From: Climacium dendroides
Taxonomy: Eukaryota > Streptophyta > Bryopsida > Hypnales > Climaciaceae
NCBI GenBank assembly: GCA_950106755.1
Contig: OX467083.1
Span: 39,446,555-39,510,554, forward strand
Direction: 5' to 3'
Length of the DNA stretch: 64,000 nt
The position numbers were made by a program, and so were the translations under genes. A model generated the notes under the pieces. It did not search any database, had not been told where the DNA came from, and worked only from the letters and a program-made list of their open reading frames with translations. Of the stretch, positions 22,659 to 34,575 are shown in pieces. The stretch's first letter is position 1. Every line of letters starts with the position of its first letter.

Positions 22659-25600
22659 ATGGCACAACACTATGTATCACCAAAGCGCACTAAGGTTGTT
22701 CGTTTTGCAAACACTTCGGTAGAGGCAAATGAAGTGAACCTTGTAGAGACAGAGGCAGCAATGGTGCTTGGAAATCTTGTATCTCAATGTGCAGGGCAGT
22801 CTCAGCTGAAGAGCTCACTGAAACAACGTGTAGTAGAGGGAGAGGAGGGAGTCATCACTCCAACAAATGATGAAGAAAATTCCACCTCCGATTACTCCAC
22901 AAACCCTACAAAACAAGTGAGATGCAATGTTGTTGCTTCAATTCTTTACAATTTCAAATTTTTTGAAAAGTAGATTGTGATTTGGAGTTCGCTAACCCAC
23001 CCAAGCCAATGATTCAGAAATCCATCAACCAAGGCTGACGGATTTGTGCCCCAACCTACACGCCGCCGCTTCCTGCAGGCGCAACCGCGGAGCGACGGTG
23101 GAGGGGGCACGGCCTTGGGGGGTGGCGCGCGGCCATAGGGACCCGGCCACGGCTGTGGGGGCCGGACCGGGCCGCCCCCCCGGCAGCCTACCCAGTCTGC
23201 AGCCGGGCGGGCCAGCCGGTAGCCTACCCAGGCTCTGGCCGGGCGGGCCAGCCGGCAGCCTATCTAGGCTCTGGCCGGGCGGGCCAGCCGGTAGCCTACC
23301 CAGGCTCTGGCCGGGTGGGCCAGCCGGCAGCCTACCCAGGCTCTGGCCAGGCGGGCCAGCCGGCCCAGATGCCTAGCCGGTAGTCTAGCCGCCCATCTCG
23401 GCCGCGGGCTACGTGCGGCCGTCGGATGGGAGGGGGCCCGGCCTGCGGCGGCTAGGGTTTGGAAAACCCTGCCCGTCTTCTAATTCCTTGACCCCCCTCG
23501 GCATTAGTTTATTGAGACGTCCCTTGTTTTTGCATGTTCTCTTTGTGTTTATCTTGTCTTCACCAACGTGTTTCTTTGAACGGTGATTTTAATTTGTGGG
23601 TGTCTTGTTGCATTGCGGTTGTTTTTATAGAACTTGTTGCATTATTTTGTCTTTGTTGTCTTGCTTCATTTTCAATTCATCTTAGTTGTTATTGCAATTG
23701 TGTTGAAAAGAGAGTTGTTTTTGTCTCAATACAAATTAATTGTTGTCTTTCTTCATTGTTGTTGTAGGACGTTCAATTCTTCGTGTTGTGGAGAGATTCA
23801 CAAGAAGCCATGGCGAAGGGAAACATTGGCAAGCGGAAAATTGAACAGCGTGGGAGTCCGTGGTATGACAGTGAAGAACCTCGCATGCGGGCGTTGAATG
23901 AACGTAGGTCGAAGAATCGGGAGGATGTCAAAGAGGTACCTGATCGACGTGGGAAGGGTCCTGCACGGCAATTCTCTCCACCAGCTAAGAAGAAGAAGGT
24001 GCTTGTTGAGGTTAGCGAAGAAGAAGAGGATGAGGAGCGCGGGTCTCCAACAGATGAGGACGATCAGAGCGGACGATTGAAGGAGCAATCTTGGAGGTAA
24101 TAATGTAAATCTTGTTTTTTTTTAAAGATCATAGCTTTTGTTCCCTACCATGTTTTGAATGATGTCAGGAGTGACAAGTGGTGTTGTAAGGTTGCGTTCA
24201 TAGTGAGACGTAGTCAAATTATCTTCAAAATTTAGTGTTATTATGAACATGGTCAATGTTCAAGTGGACATCATAGACGTTTTTTTGCATGACGTCAATT
24301 GTGACATTCTTCAAGTTCATCTCTATGTCAACATTGACGTGTATCTTGTCAAACTTGACGTTTGTAAAGATGCTTTTCAGCTGTATAAAATCATCAATGA
24401 GTTCTTATGTATTGGTTTCTATAGTCGAGGATATGAGATAGGTTCAGGCCAGGAAGAGTCAGGCGACACAGATGACATCATTGAAGCAGCAAACAATGAG
24501 AAGTTGAGAAAAGGCAAGGCTAAAAAAGCAATGAAGAAATCCATTGAACTAGATGCAAACGGGGAGCCACATGGAGCAATGAAGGATGCATTGTCAAAGG
24601 ATGTGAACAAGTATGCCAAGTCCCTTGACCCAAGAACAGGTTGGGAGGGCCAATCTAAGGAATTGAGACATATGTTGTTTAAGTGGCTGTATTCAGGTAT
24701 TTCCAAAATAAATTTCATTCTTACAATAATGCATGTTAATTGGAATGTTATGTCGTTAAAAATGACATCTATAAAAGCAAATATTGCGTTTACAATGATG
24801 TTTTGTACGACATGTGGATGTCAAAGTGGATGTTTTCGATGACGTCTATTTAATCAGATATTGTGTTTTAGTTGACGTCATATTGAATGTTTTCCCTGAC
24901 GTGATTTTTTTTAATCAAGTTTGATCTGCAAACAACTTTTGCTTTTATCCCCTACGGTTGTGCATGAACTTGAAGCCTTGGAATATGACGTGTTTAATGA
25001 TTTTGTGGGAGTGGTTATTGCCTAAATGTCTTTGCTTTTGCATGGGGCGAAAGTAATGAATGAATGAGATTTGCAGATTGGAGTACAATAGGTCGATCGA
25101 ATCGCGTGAGTGAAAAATTTCTTAGCCGTATCATAACAAAGTCACTCATCACTTTGTGGTTTAAGATGAACCAGCTGATTGATGAAGAGAAGCCAATGCC
25201 AGCTGATTTCAACGACACATATTGGAAGGGGTTGGTTGAGATGCGGCATACCGAAGCTGCACAAGCAAAGTCAGTACAAATGCGTGCGATCTCAAAAGGT
25301 AAAGGATCAAGCACGTCACAGATGAAGATTGTTGAGAGGCAAGTCACATCACGTTTGGTAAGTACTTATGAACTGCATTTGCCACCATGTTCAATTTATT
25401 GTGTAGTCATCTATCTTTGATGCATTTTTACATGTGTATTGTTCTTGTCATGTATATCAAATCATGTTATATGCAACGTCTTTGAAGACGTTATATGTTC
25501 TGAACAATTTTTTTGGTGAAGTCACATGTTTTAGATGATGTCAATGAAGACGTCACATGTTTTAGAAAATGTCTCTAAGAACTTCATATGTTTTAAAGGA

Positions 25601-26902
25601 TGTCTTTTCATACAAGTAGTGTTTTATGGGACGTTTTCATAAACAGAGCATGATTGAGTAGTTTAACACTAACAAAGTGCAAATGCATATTCTTCCCTCC
25701 AATATCACTTTCATCGTTTCATTACACTCATGTGTTACATTTTCTATATTCAAAACATGGTTTGTATGTAGTGACCTTCTTTGATGTTCATGTATGTGAT
25801 TTGATATTGTAGACTTTGGTATTGGGACGTGAACCGCTTGATGATGAGATTGATGCTGAAGTGGCAAAGGAGTTGAAGCGCATTAGCGAACAGAAAAACA
25901 AAGGTCGATATGATGCAAGCAAGGAGCTTGAAGAAGTGTGTACACGCATGTTGGAGATGGAGGGTTCCATGATGCGATTGGAAGACAAAGTGACATCATC
26001 CCAAGAACGGATCGAGGAGATGTTGAAGGATTTCGTAGAGGAAAAAAGAAGGGCAAGTCAGCAATCAGTCTAGTACATAGTGCAACCTCCTTCATCTGTG
26101 CAGGGTTTAGCAGGAACGGAGCCAATGTCACAGGGAACGGCAACTTGGACCACGGTGCAATTAGACTTACTTCTACCAATGTTGAAGTCTTCGGCCCCTG
26201 ATCCGGAGAAGGCAATCTTTGTTGCAGACGACGTCGATGCTAACCCTATTCCTGTTGAGGAGAATGTTGTTGACGATGTTGTTGTTGCTGGTGCAGACAA
26301 AGATGTAGTGGGCACTGATGTGACAGCAGACGTCATGGAGCCAATGTCTACAGAGGACTCCAAATCTGCAGATGTTGTTGCCATAGTTGAAGAAGGAGAA
26401 ATCGAAGAGGAAGAAGACGATGCATACGCGCTACCCACAACAAGCATCAAAAAAAGCACGGCAAAAGGCGTAGCACGGCAAAAGGCGTTGCACGTCAAAC
26501 CCAGAGCTCTTCTACACAGGAGGTAATCCTAGTGTGCCACTTTATACTTTCTTGAAAGTATTCTAACCATTCCTTTGTTGAACATGAAGTTTGTATCATG
26601 CTAGATATGTGTTTTGTGTGACATTGATGCAAATGCTCTATTATGTCACCACAGATGTCTTTATGACATCAAATGTGAGGGATTTGAATGACTTCAGTTA
26701 CATTGGGTTCAGAATTTGTCATTTTCAAATGTATGTTGCATTAGGATGATCAAGCACCGACATATTCACCAGGGAGGCCTCGTCGTGTAGTGAAGAGCTT
26801 AGCATCTAAAAATGTAGTGAAAGCACCGCAGAAGACATCCACCACAAACCCAAATGCACCAAAGGCAGTTGTCTCACCCAAACCTCCCAAGTTGCCACCA
26901 AG
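22659..26902 (+). CDS. TnpA-like second gene of the CACTA element, at least six exons
   Basis: Exons 22659-22916, 23768-24096, 24425-24696, 25077-25357, 25813-26522 and 26745-26902 join in phase with GT-AG introns; further exons are possible. The product is basic, then acidic (PPAKKKKVLVEVSEEEEDEE), followed by a region around DWSTIGRSNRVSEKFLSRII that resembles the middle of the plant Ptta/En/Spm transposase family. A coiled coil follows (AKELKRISEQKNKGRYDASK) with an acidic C-terminal part. Such proteins bind subterminal motifs in other CACTA elements; that is inference. Lesions: TAG 26071-26073 in exon 5 and a 17-bp tandem duplication (26455-26488) that shifts the frame before the exon-5 donor. 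It is divergently oriented from the transposase, unlike classical En/Spm. Confidence 0.6.
23205..23372. repeat. 36-bp GC-rich minisatellite in TnpA-like intron 1
   Basis: About 4-5 copies of a 36-bp unit beginning GGGCGGGCCAGCCGG and containing CTACCCAGGCTCTGGCC. Surrounding sequence (about 23040-23470) is also strongly GC-rich, unlike the AT-rich element. It lies within the first intron of the TnpA-like gene. Confidence 0.85.
26455..26488 (+). repeat. 17-bp tandem duplication causing a frameshift
   Basis: AGCACGGCAAAAGGCGT occurs twice back to back. Counting one copy only, exon 5 of the TnpA-like gene ends in phase 0 and joins exon 6 in an open frame. With both copies the frame runs into stops. 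Confidence 0.75.
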
Positions 26903-28553
26903 GTCAGTTGCACTCATTTTAAACTTTTGATCCTTTGGTTCTTTAGTGTGCCGATCAATTAAACTTAGGTAGCTGAAGAGGTTGTCTATTTTTTGTTTTC
27001 ATGTTGTACTATGAATAAATTCACTCATGATGTCAAAGGTGGTGGACTGATGCAGGTGTCTATTGTGAAGCTTGTGCCACCTCGGAAAAAGTGATTTAGT
27101 GTCATTGATGATGATCTGTTGATGTTGTTGAAGACGTTGAGTGTGTTGGCGGAGACATCTTTTACAGCACACCATGTTGATCATGATGTTTCAAGAAACG
27201 TGTTTGTATGTCATGGTTTGTGTGAGGGAGTGTGGTAGTGGGAAGATAAATCGAGGGAGAGGGGTTGAGATAGACAGAAAGAATGTGAACATTTGACTTC
27301 TAAGGATTGCTTGGAAGTAGCCACTACTTACTGATATATTAGTTTTGTACCTTTGCCTTAGCACGTTTGTGTATTATTGACAACAAAAAACTATATATTT
27401 TCATGTAATGTAGGCATGGTTATATGCTTAATAAAAAACAAATGTCGATGTTGAATCGATGTTCGAATTTGTTGTCTGTGACATAGCATTGTACAATGTT
27501 GTAGTTAATTTAAGCACGGAAGTTGTTTATTCTTATGCCAATGTAAACGTCAGAAAACAACAAGGTAGTAGACATTGGCGTTACATACTATGTCTTCTGA
27601 GACACTGACATGAATAATACTTTGCCTTGCAGTAGTTGTCATTCGCTACGGGTTCAATGTTATCTGTAATGTTTAGAGAGCGTTGTGAAACAAAAGCCAC
27701 GTCTATTGAGATGTCAACAAAGATGTGTCGCACAACGGAAAATGTTGTTGAAGGGAACTATGTATGGTTCTTTCACAAAAACTACCCAATTTTGCATGAC
27801 ATAGAGGTTGTTTAAAATTATGTCATAGTGGACACGCTTGCGTTTTATGAAACATCTGCGTTACATACCATGTTTTTTGAGACACTCACATGAACAATAC
27901 ATTTCCTTGCAGTAGTTGTCATTGCCTAAATGTCCAATGTCATCTTGAATGTTAGGAAGTGTTGTGAAACAGCAGCCATGTCTATTGAGATGTCTCGAAA
28001 GATGTCTCCCAGAACGTAAAGTGTTGTTGAAGAGAACTATGTATGCTTCTTTCAAATAAACTTTCCTGTTTTGCATGACATAAAGGTTGTTCACAATGAT
28101 GTCAAAATAGACACGTCTACGTTTTATGAGACGTCATGAACAACAAGACTTTAGAATTTGAACTCACCCAATATTGCTGACGTGGCATCTGACGTGGCAT
28201 ATCCACGTCAGAAAATGCCACGTCAGATTTGAAAGGGGTCCACGTCACCGTCCCGGGCAGGAAGGGGTTGGGGGTAAAAAAGTACACATGGCAAAAACTG
28301 CCCAAACAAAAGTTGAGTTGGCATTTTGGACCCCTCCACATGTCACACATAGAGAAGTTTGGAGGCCTTGAATTTTTTGGACGTCACAAAAAATCGTCAT
28401 GTTACTAGTGACGTTCACAAAAATTTTAGCATGTTTTGGATGTTTCTTTTTTGACGGATTTCGGAGGACATCAACGTCGATGTCAAACACGTTTTTAAAA
28501 ACACAGATGCCTGTTTTTTGTGACATCCAAAAAAACTACGTTTTCTTATAGTG
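26903..28553. promoter_or_regulatory. Right flank and right end of the CACTA element
   Basis: No confident coding exon after 26902. Two near-repeats of a segment (about 27541-27850 and 27855-28130, both with CTTGCAGTAGTTGTCATT) and many GACGT/GATGTC motifs occur. The last about 470 bp recur in inverted form at 32415-32890. Confidence 0.5.
28080..28553 (-). repeat. Inverted copy of the CACTA B left arm
   Basis: This end of the large CACTA matches 32415-32890 in opposite orientation over about 470 bp with few differences. Spurious ORFs of 93 codons appear in both copies (28245-28526 minus, 32442-32723 plus) because the sequence is shared. Confidence 0.9.
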
Positions 28554-29054
28554 ATTTCTTTTCTATGAGGTAACTAACATGCCTAGTTCGAATTTATACA
28601 ATTACAATTTTTTGAAAATTGATACACCTAATGAAAATGTTGACATGTTGTTCAATTTAGAGCAAATTCTACAAAGCTCAAAGCAAACCTTAGGCATCTA
28701 GGATTCTAAGGATAAGGGATTAGAGTTCGTTATTGAATTTCTAATTACAAAACTTGCTAAATTGATTTTACATTGTTTGGCAAGAAATAAAAAAATAATA
28801 ATCCGTGAGGGTTCTACCATCTAAGTATATAAGATTCTTCTACACTAATAGGAAAACGGCCAATGGATTAACCCAAAAGACAAAGGCAAAGCAACAATAC
28901 ACGAGGGGAAAAGAAAATGATAAATGTACAATGTTTTATAAATCCATCAAAACGTGGTACATTGGTTTAGGCTTTACATTGCTCTACTTTGCACAACTTT
29001 AGAAATTTAATTCTATGCATCTATCTATTTGTACACAGCGTCATCCAAAACTAT

Positions 29055-31127
29055 CTATTCTATTTCTTCAATTACAATGCCTCGTGCTATGCTGCTTCTC
29101 AAAAATCTTTGCAACTCTTCTCTTGATTGCAAAGTCGTCAAAAGTTGATGTGCGTCATAATCGTATCTGTTGTGTAAATAGGAGAAAATGGCACTCACAA
29201 GTGCAGACTCATGGAAGGTATTGTCTTCAATGTAGTTCATTTCTTCCTCAAAACTCAATTCACCTTCGAATCCGACAGGCATGCCTTGAGAGTTAAACAT
29301 TATGCCTTGTGGATGTGGTGCACGCACAAAAATGGAGAGGTCCGGGTCCCAATGTCCACCAGCAATTTGACCAAAATATAATCGCCGCCCTGGATCACCA
29401 TCTCCAATTACCCTCTTAATCACCTCTGTCACCGCGTCATCATTCTCCCAGTGTATCTCCGCAACCGTTCTTGCCAGGAGGTGTTGATTGTCGTGGCCTC
29501 ACTTCCAAAGCCAAGTCATGTCCATCCCCCAATGCGCTCTATTCGTGGGCCCCGGTAAATTTTCTTCATTGTGCTCGTAATGTTCAGGCATGTGGGCTTG
29601 GAGGCCAAACATTTTGTACAGCCTCGGATGAAATGGAGCCTTGCATTGTGCACATCTTTTTCGGGTGACCATGTGTGGAATGAGGCACATGGGGTGATGT
29701 AAATGGTCACATGTACCAAGATGCCATCCACCCTCGGGGCCAAATGGTTCTTGGCACATAATACATGTGGTGCCGTCTTGTACAAAATCGGGAACCAAAG
29801 GCCACACTAGTGGCCTAATCCCATCGCCGTTCGCTGGCTCGTATCGATAGCGCTCCGTGTCGTATTGGAATTCCAAGTCTGGAGAACTATTCCAATCGAT
29901 GCTTGCATTCTCGAGCTTCACTGGCAAATCATCAGTGAACATTTCTTCCACTCGAGGCCACGAGGTCAAGCCAAAATAACGTTCGCCGCCATCATTGAAC
30001 TCCGCAGCCACTCTCTTCACTTCACGTTGCATTTGCTCAACCTCGCTTAGTGCTAAGCTGCATGTCAACTTCATGTTGCACATTTGAAGCAGCATGCGTT
30101 CCTTCTGCGGGTTTTGGACCAACCGCATATTTTGAGCACTTAATGCGGTCATGGTCTGCTCCAAGCCAGCTTGAGCTGTAGTAAGCACCACCACATCTGC
30201 CTCGGCTTTGTTGGCGCGAAGTTCCAAAGCCCGCATAGCGTTTGTCAATTCTTCAACGTGGGCTTTAGTACTTCCAACCTCTGCTTCAGCTCGTTCCGCA
30301 CTTGCACGCATAATATCCAACGTGGCACCTCCAACACTTGGAAACAAGGACCGTGACCGCATCCTAAACTCGTTTGCATTGCTGGGGCTTGGTCTGTCTT
30401 CATCTACACCGTATGTAGCACGTTCGACCACCACATCAAGTGGTGGAATTTCGTCCGTACTCAACCGCCTTTCACGTACTACGAGGTCGACCTCGCGTGT
30501 GATGAGTCTTGCATTTTCATCCATAAGGGCCTGCACCCTAGCCCTTTGCCCTTCCAACTCTGCAGCATGTTGTCGTAATGCGGCTTCCTTTTCTGCTTGC
30601 AGTGTTTGGACTAATTATCGCAAGCGAAGTACTTCATCACCTTCACCTTCCACTCCACCAATCGCATCTTCATTGGGTAGGTCTTCTCCGGTGCCCATGC
30701 CACCCTCTACCTCCATCACCTCCATCCCGGGTTGCTCCACTTGCTCTTCCGGGTTTTCTTGCACATTGGGTACATTGTCCAATGGCACGGCAGGGTTTGG
30801 TGGAATGCTGCGAGGTCTATTTGGTAATTGACCATGACGCATCTTGCCGAGGAAGGTTTTCCAATCCACATCCTTCCCAAGAAAAACTTCCGCATATGCC
30901 ATTTGGCACAACGAAAGGATCTCATCTCTTCTAGATCTCGAACCCCAAATCGCCAATGCCACTTCAATCAATCTCTTCTTGAAGTGCGGATGTCGGCACT
31001 GGTCGAAATTTACAACCCCGCATTTCACATTTACCTCGTACCGGTCAGGTGCCCAATGGCGGTTGATGTGGGCCCAATCTACGAACTTCCGACACGTCAC
31101 TTTTATCCACGGTGAATCTTCATTCAT
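29055..31127 (-). pseudogene. Coiled-coil/RING-like zinc-finger protein, interrupted frame
   Basis: An intronless minus-strand frame begins at ATG 31127 (MNEDSPWIKV). The N-terminal about 100 residues (WAHINRHWAPDRYEVNVKCG, LIEVALAIWGSRSRRDEIL) belong to no family I can name. An acidic linker follows, then a long coiled coil (QAEKEAALRQHAAELEGQR). Next comes a RING-like cluster with spacing CIMC-x13-C-x2-H-x2-H/C ... CAQC, about 29620-29770. A C-terminal region (29055-29432) follows in the same frame. Interruptions are TAA 30615-30617, inside the coiled coil without loss of pattern, and TGA 29499-29501. TGA 31128-31130 also precedes the ATG directly within a repeated ATGA tract. RING domains usually act in ubiquitin transfer; activity here is doubtful. 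It lies between two CACTA elements and may be TE cargo. Confidence 0.5.
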
Positions 31128-31472
31128 TCATCCCTCGTTTGCCATAATCTCCGGGGCATTGAGTGTGCCCCAATCCAAGGTTGCCCTGTTCCCCCTCTTC
31201 TTTTTACTTGGGGGCTCACCTCCATGTCCTGAACCTCGTGCTGCATCCTCTCCGTCCATTCTGGATACCTGTCCCAAATTTCCTGTACCTGTAGTCTGTT
31301 TGTGGATACACTGACAATTTGCTTTGCCTTCTGTTGCGTGAAGGCAACTGAAAAGTGGCAAAACAAATGCCAGATGTATAACACTTCCTCTCGAATTACA
31401 ATGCAAAGCTTTCTCAAGCTAGAACAAAGCAATTCAAAAGAGGAAGCGATTTCAAATGAGCCAAAAAAACAT

Positions 31473-31479
31473 ACTTATA
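31473..31479 (-). promoter_or_regulatory. Candidate TATA box of the RING-like gene
   Basis: TATAAGT on the minus strand, about 350 bp upstream of ATG 31127 and about 52 bp downstream of the CCGTC array. Motif and position only. Confidence 0.3.
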
Positions 31480-31530
31480 CCTCCGAATTACCAACCCAAT
31501 TACGCCCGGTGATTAGTACATAATCATGCC

Positions 31531-31735
31531 GTCCAGCTCAAATCCAGACCGTCCAAGGACGTAGGACAGCCCTGGAATGGACGGTCAATCCGTCCACGAA
31601 GGTTTGGGACAGGTTTGGAAAGCCGTCCAGAGGTTCGGGTCAGGTTTGGAAAGCTGTCCGAAGGCTCGGGGCGCCGAAAAGAGGATTGGAAAATCATTAC
31701 GGCGCCGTCCGCGAGTTCCCTCGACGGCTTTCCCT
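31531..31735. repeat. CCGTC/GACGG array upstream of the RING-like gene
   Basis: At least nine CCGTC/GACGG or near copies in about 200 bp (for example GGACGGTCAATCCGTCC), partly arranged as TTTGGAAAGCCGTCC repeats. It resembles the arrays at 35505 and 41636. Confidence 0.7.
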
Positions 31736-32414
31736 TTGTGTGTTCATGATTGAAATTTTCTATTGCTACTACCAAATGATGTGAAAAATTCATTCAATTG
31801 AAGCAATTTTGAATCTCTCAACAAAGTTGTTTACAAAGTTTTTGAGATTTACAAGTTTTCTTTTCAATTCTTCAATTTGTTTTGCCATTGTTTGTAACAA
31901 TTGAGTCAAATTACTAATGCATTTTATTATATATTTTATCTTTTACAACATTCACCATTGGATATATTTCATTCATGATTGAATAAATATTTATTTTATA
32001 TTTCAATATATTCCTATTTATAAAAAATTTATATAAAGATTTTAATAATTTGGATTTGAAAATTTTTTGGAATTTATGTTCTGCATTTTGTCAAATACAT
32101 TAAAATTCTAATAATACATGTAGATCTTTTACATATTGCCCATTGCATATATTTTATTCATCATTCAATAAATTTCTATTGTACATTTCAATATATGCTT
32201 ATTTATAAACAAAATTATATAAAGATTTTAGTAGTAAATAGAAGGTTTATTGAAACTTTTATTTGAAGGTTTATTGAAATTTGTGTTCTTTATTTTATTT
32301 AATACATAAAAATTCAATAAAATTCAAATGATGAATGTGTAGCATAGCAAGCGCCAACCACTATCATACTACTAAAATCACAAGGTCCTTTGTAATACCA
32401 TAATTTTACACAGT
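31736..32414. other. AT-rich spacer, no gene seen
   Basis: Very AT-rich sequence. A segment around 32120-32330 (CATTTCAATATATGCTTATT and neighbours) loosely repeats one around 31960-32100, so this is probably an old internal duplication. Confidence 0.4.
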
Positions 32415-33755
32415 CACTATAAGAAAACGTAGTTTTTTTGGATGTCACAAAAAACAGGCATCTGTGTTTTTAAAAATGGGTTTGACATCGACGTTGATGT
32501 CCTCCGAAATCCGTCAAAAAAGAAACGTCCAAAACATGCTAAAATTTTTGTAAACGTCACCAATAACATGACGATTTTTTGTGACGTCAAAAAAATTCAA
32601 GGCCTCCAAACTTCTCTATGTGTGACATGTGGAGGGGTCCAAAATGCCAACTCAACTTTTGTTTGGGCAGTTTTTGCCATGTGTACTTTTTTTCCCCCAA
32701 CCCCTTCCTGCCCGGGGCGGTGACGTGGACCCCTTTCAAATCTGACGTGGCATTTTTTGACGTGGACATGCCACGTCAGATGCCACGTCAGCAATATTGG
32801 GTGAGTTGAAATTCTAAAGTCCTGTTGTTCATGACGTCTCATAAAACGTAGACGTGTCCATTTTGACATCATTGTGAACAACCTTTATGTCATACAAAGG
32901 TCAGTACAAAAAACCCTAAACAAGGTCAGTACAAAAAAAACTATTGAAAAAATAAAATAAAATAAACATATAAAAAATTTTAATTCAAAAAAATGTAAAG
33001 AAAACTTACCATGTATGATCAAAAGGATTTTTGATGGCAAAATGAAGGAAATAAGTCATTAAAATTTATCAAAAATGAAGGTAAAGGGGTCCTATTTATA
33101 TTCATTCTCTGTCCATGATAAGACAAAAGATATGGGATAAATGGAAAATGGGAATTTGAACATTGTCCATTTTGACGTTGTTTTAGACATGTAGATGTTG
33201 TTTCAAACATGTGACATGTTGATTTAGACATCAGAATCAACGAGTCTTGTTTTTTTACACATTTTATATTGAACACAAGTTTTGTTGTACTTATCCCATA
33301 TGGATTGTTTCTCTTCCTATCACCCCACTAGTATAAAAACCAGTTCTTCTCATCCATGGTGCACATCCATCCATGTCCTTTTTTTTTGCAAGGTATGCCA
33401 CGTGGCTGCCCTATCCTTAAATTTTTATATGTGGTCAACATTTCAAAACAATTTTTACTAATTTAGCCATAATCAAAATAAGTTTACTTGCTGACATGGA
33501 TTTCTCATGTTTTTTGTGATGTCAAAAAAAACATATTCTGTTGTGTTTGACGTCATGGAAGACATGTGACGTTGCAAGTGACATTCATTTATTCTCTGAA
33601 TTTTGTTGCCTTGTTGTCGTTGACATCAATTGAAATCTCATTACCCAGCACTTGTTTTTTGGCAAACGTCGGATGTTTTTGAAAACATGTGACGTTTTTC
33701 TGAACGTCACGTGTTTTTGTCAAAACATCGTCAAAAACTCAGTTTTCTTATAGTG
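32415..33755. mobile_element. Non-autonomous CACTA derivative, 1.34 kb
   Basis: The left end reads CACTATAAGAAAACGTAG and the right end is the complement of CACTATAAGAAAACTGAG. The target duplication is AGT (32412-32414 and 33756-33758). Its ends match the right and left ends of the 13-kb element respectively, so it is an internally deleted relative inserted in opposite orientation. There is no coding capacity, and TGACGTC-like motifs are frequent. It would depend on transposase from a full-length relative. Confidence 0.92.
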
Positions 33756-33778
33756 AGTGTGATATTACAGAGGCCCAA

Positions 33779-33884
33779 TACCTTTATAATATCACATTTT
33801 AACACCGTATAATAATACAAAATTGCAACAGCCACTCCACTTCTGTAACATCACATAGTGTTAAAATGTGATATTATAAAGGTA
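33779..33884. repeat. Perfect 27-bp inverted repeat with 52-nt loop
   Basis: Arms 33779-33805 and 33858-33884 are perfect reverse complements (the first begins TACCTTTATAATATCAC). It lies 23 bp beyond the right end of the short CACTA. It may be a tiny MITE or a hairpin; no target duplication was identified. Confidence 0.85.
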
Positions 33885-34374
33885 CAGGGAATATTATGGA
33901 TGTTAAGGTATTCTTGGCTTCACACTTCATTCAACTTGCATGGTTCGATGATTTTGAGAATTAACTAGCGGTTATATGAGGATGTCAGTATTTCCATTTA
34001 AAGATTATATATTCTTTAATTATCTACATTCTATTCTGTGAAACACCATATTGGTTCACTTTTAATGTAATAGGAAATAAGTAAAATATAGATATGAGTT
34101 TTAGATTCAAAAGTGTTAGTATCCTAAATTAAACTAAAACCATTAGTTAGAAGACTTTTAGTATATAGGACAAGAAACTAGATCAAAATTTCAATCCAAA
34201 GGACAAATGTAATATATTACGGTTTTCGGCGAAACATTTGTTAGAAAACTATATGAAATATTAGAAGACATTCATCTATTTTTGGATTTCATCTTACTTC
34301 AATTTAAAATTATTTGCTAAAATCACATAAAGTTGAGCAACATCAAATAGTCTTAAAAGGAAAATAAGAAAGAG

Positions 34375-34575
34375 CATTTAAGGTATAGGTTTAGGATATA
34401 GGGTGTGGGGTTTAGGGTATAGGGTACAAAGTATAGCGTATAGGGTTTAGGATATAGGGTTTAGGGTTTAGGGTATAGTGTATAGAGTATAGGGTTTAGG
34501 ATATAGGGTTTAGGGTTTAGGATTTAGAGTATAGGGTTTAGGGTATAGGGTATGGATTATTAGAGTTTAGGGTTT
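34375..34575. repeat. Degenerate telomere-like (TTTAGGG/TATAGGG) array
   Basis: About 200 bp of TTTAGGG mixed with TATAGGG and other variants, in the orientation of the plant telomere G-strand. The high divergence points to an old interstitial array. The flanks (33885-34374 and 34576-35500) are AT-rich without genes. Confidence 0.8.

Larger units (their letters stand above)
15511..28553 (-). mobile_element. Complete CACTA (CMC/EnSpm) DNA transposon, about 13.0 kb
   Basis: The left end reads CACTATAAGAAAACTGCG and the right end is the complement of CACTATAAGAAAACGTAG. Both are flanked by the 3-bp target duplication ATT (15508-15510 and 28554-28556), the expected size for CACTA elements. The interior holds a minus-strand transposase (TnpD type) and a plus-strand multi-exon TnpA-like gene. 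Many GACGT/TGACGTCA-like motifs lie near the ends and in introns. The intact ends and duplication imply a fairly recent insertion, although both genes carry lesions. Strand is given for the transposase. Confidence 0.92.

Noticed and set aside
28245..28526. 93-codon ORF conserved with 32442-32723, apparently a conserved gene pair
   Set aside because: The conservation reflects shared CACTA terminal sequence; the ORF overlaps subterminal repeats and has no upstream gene structure.
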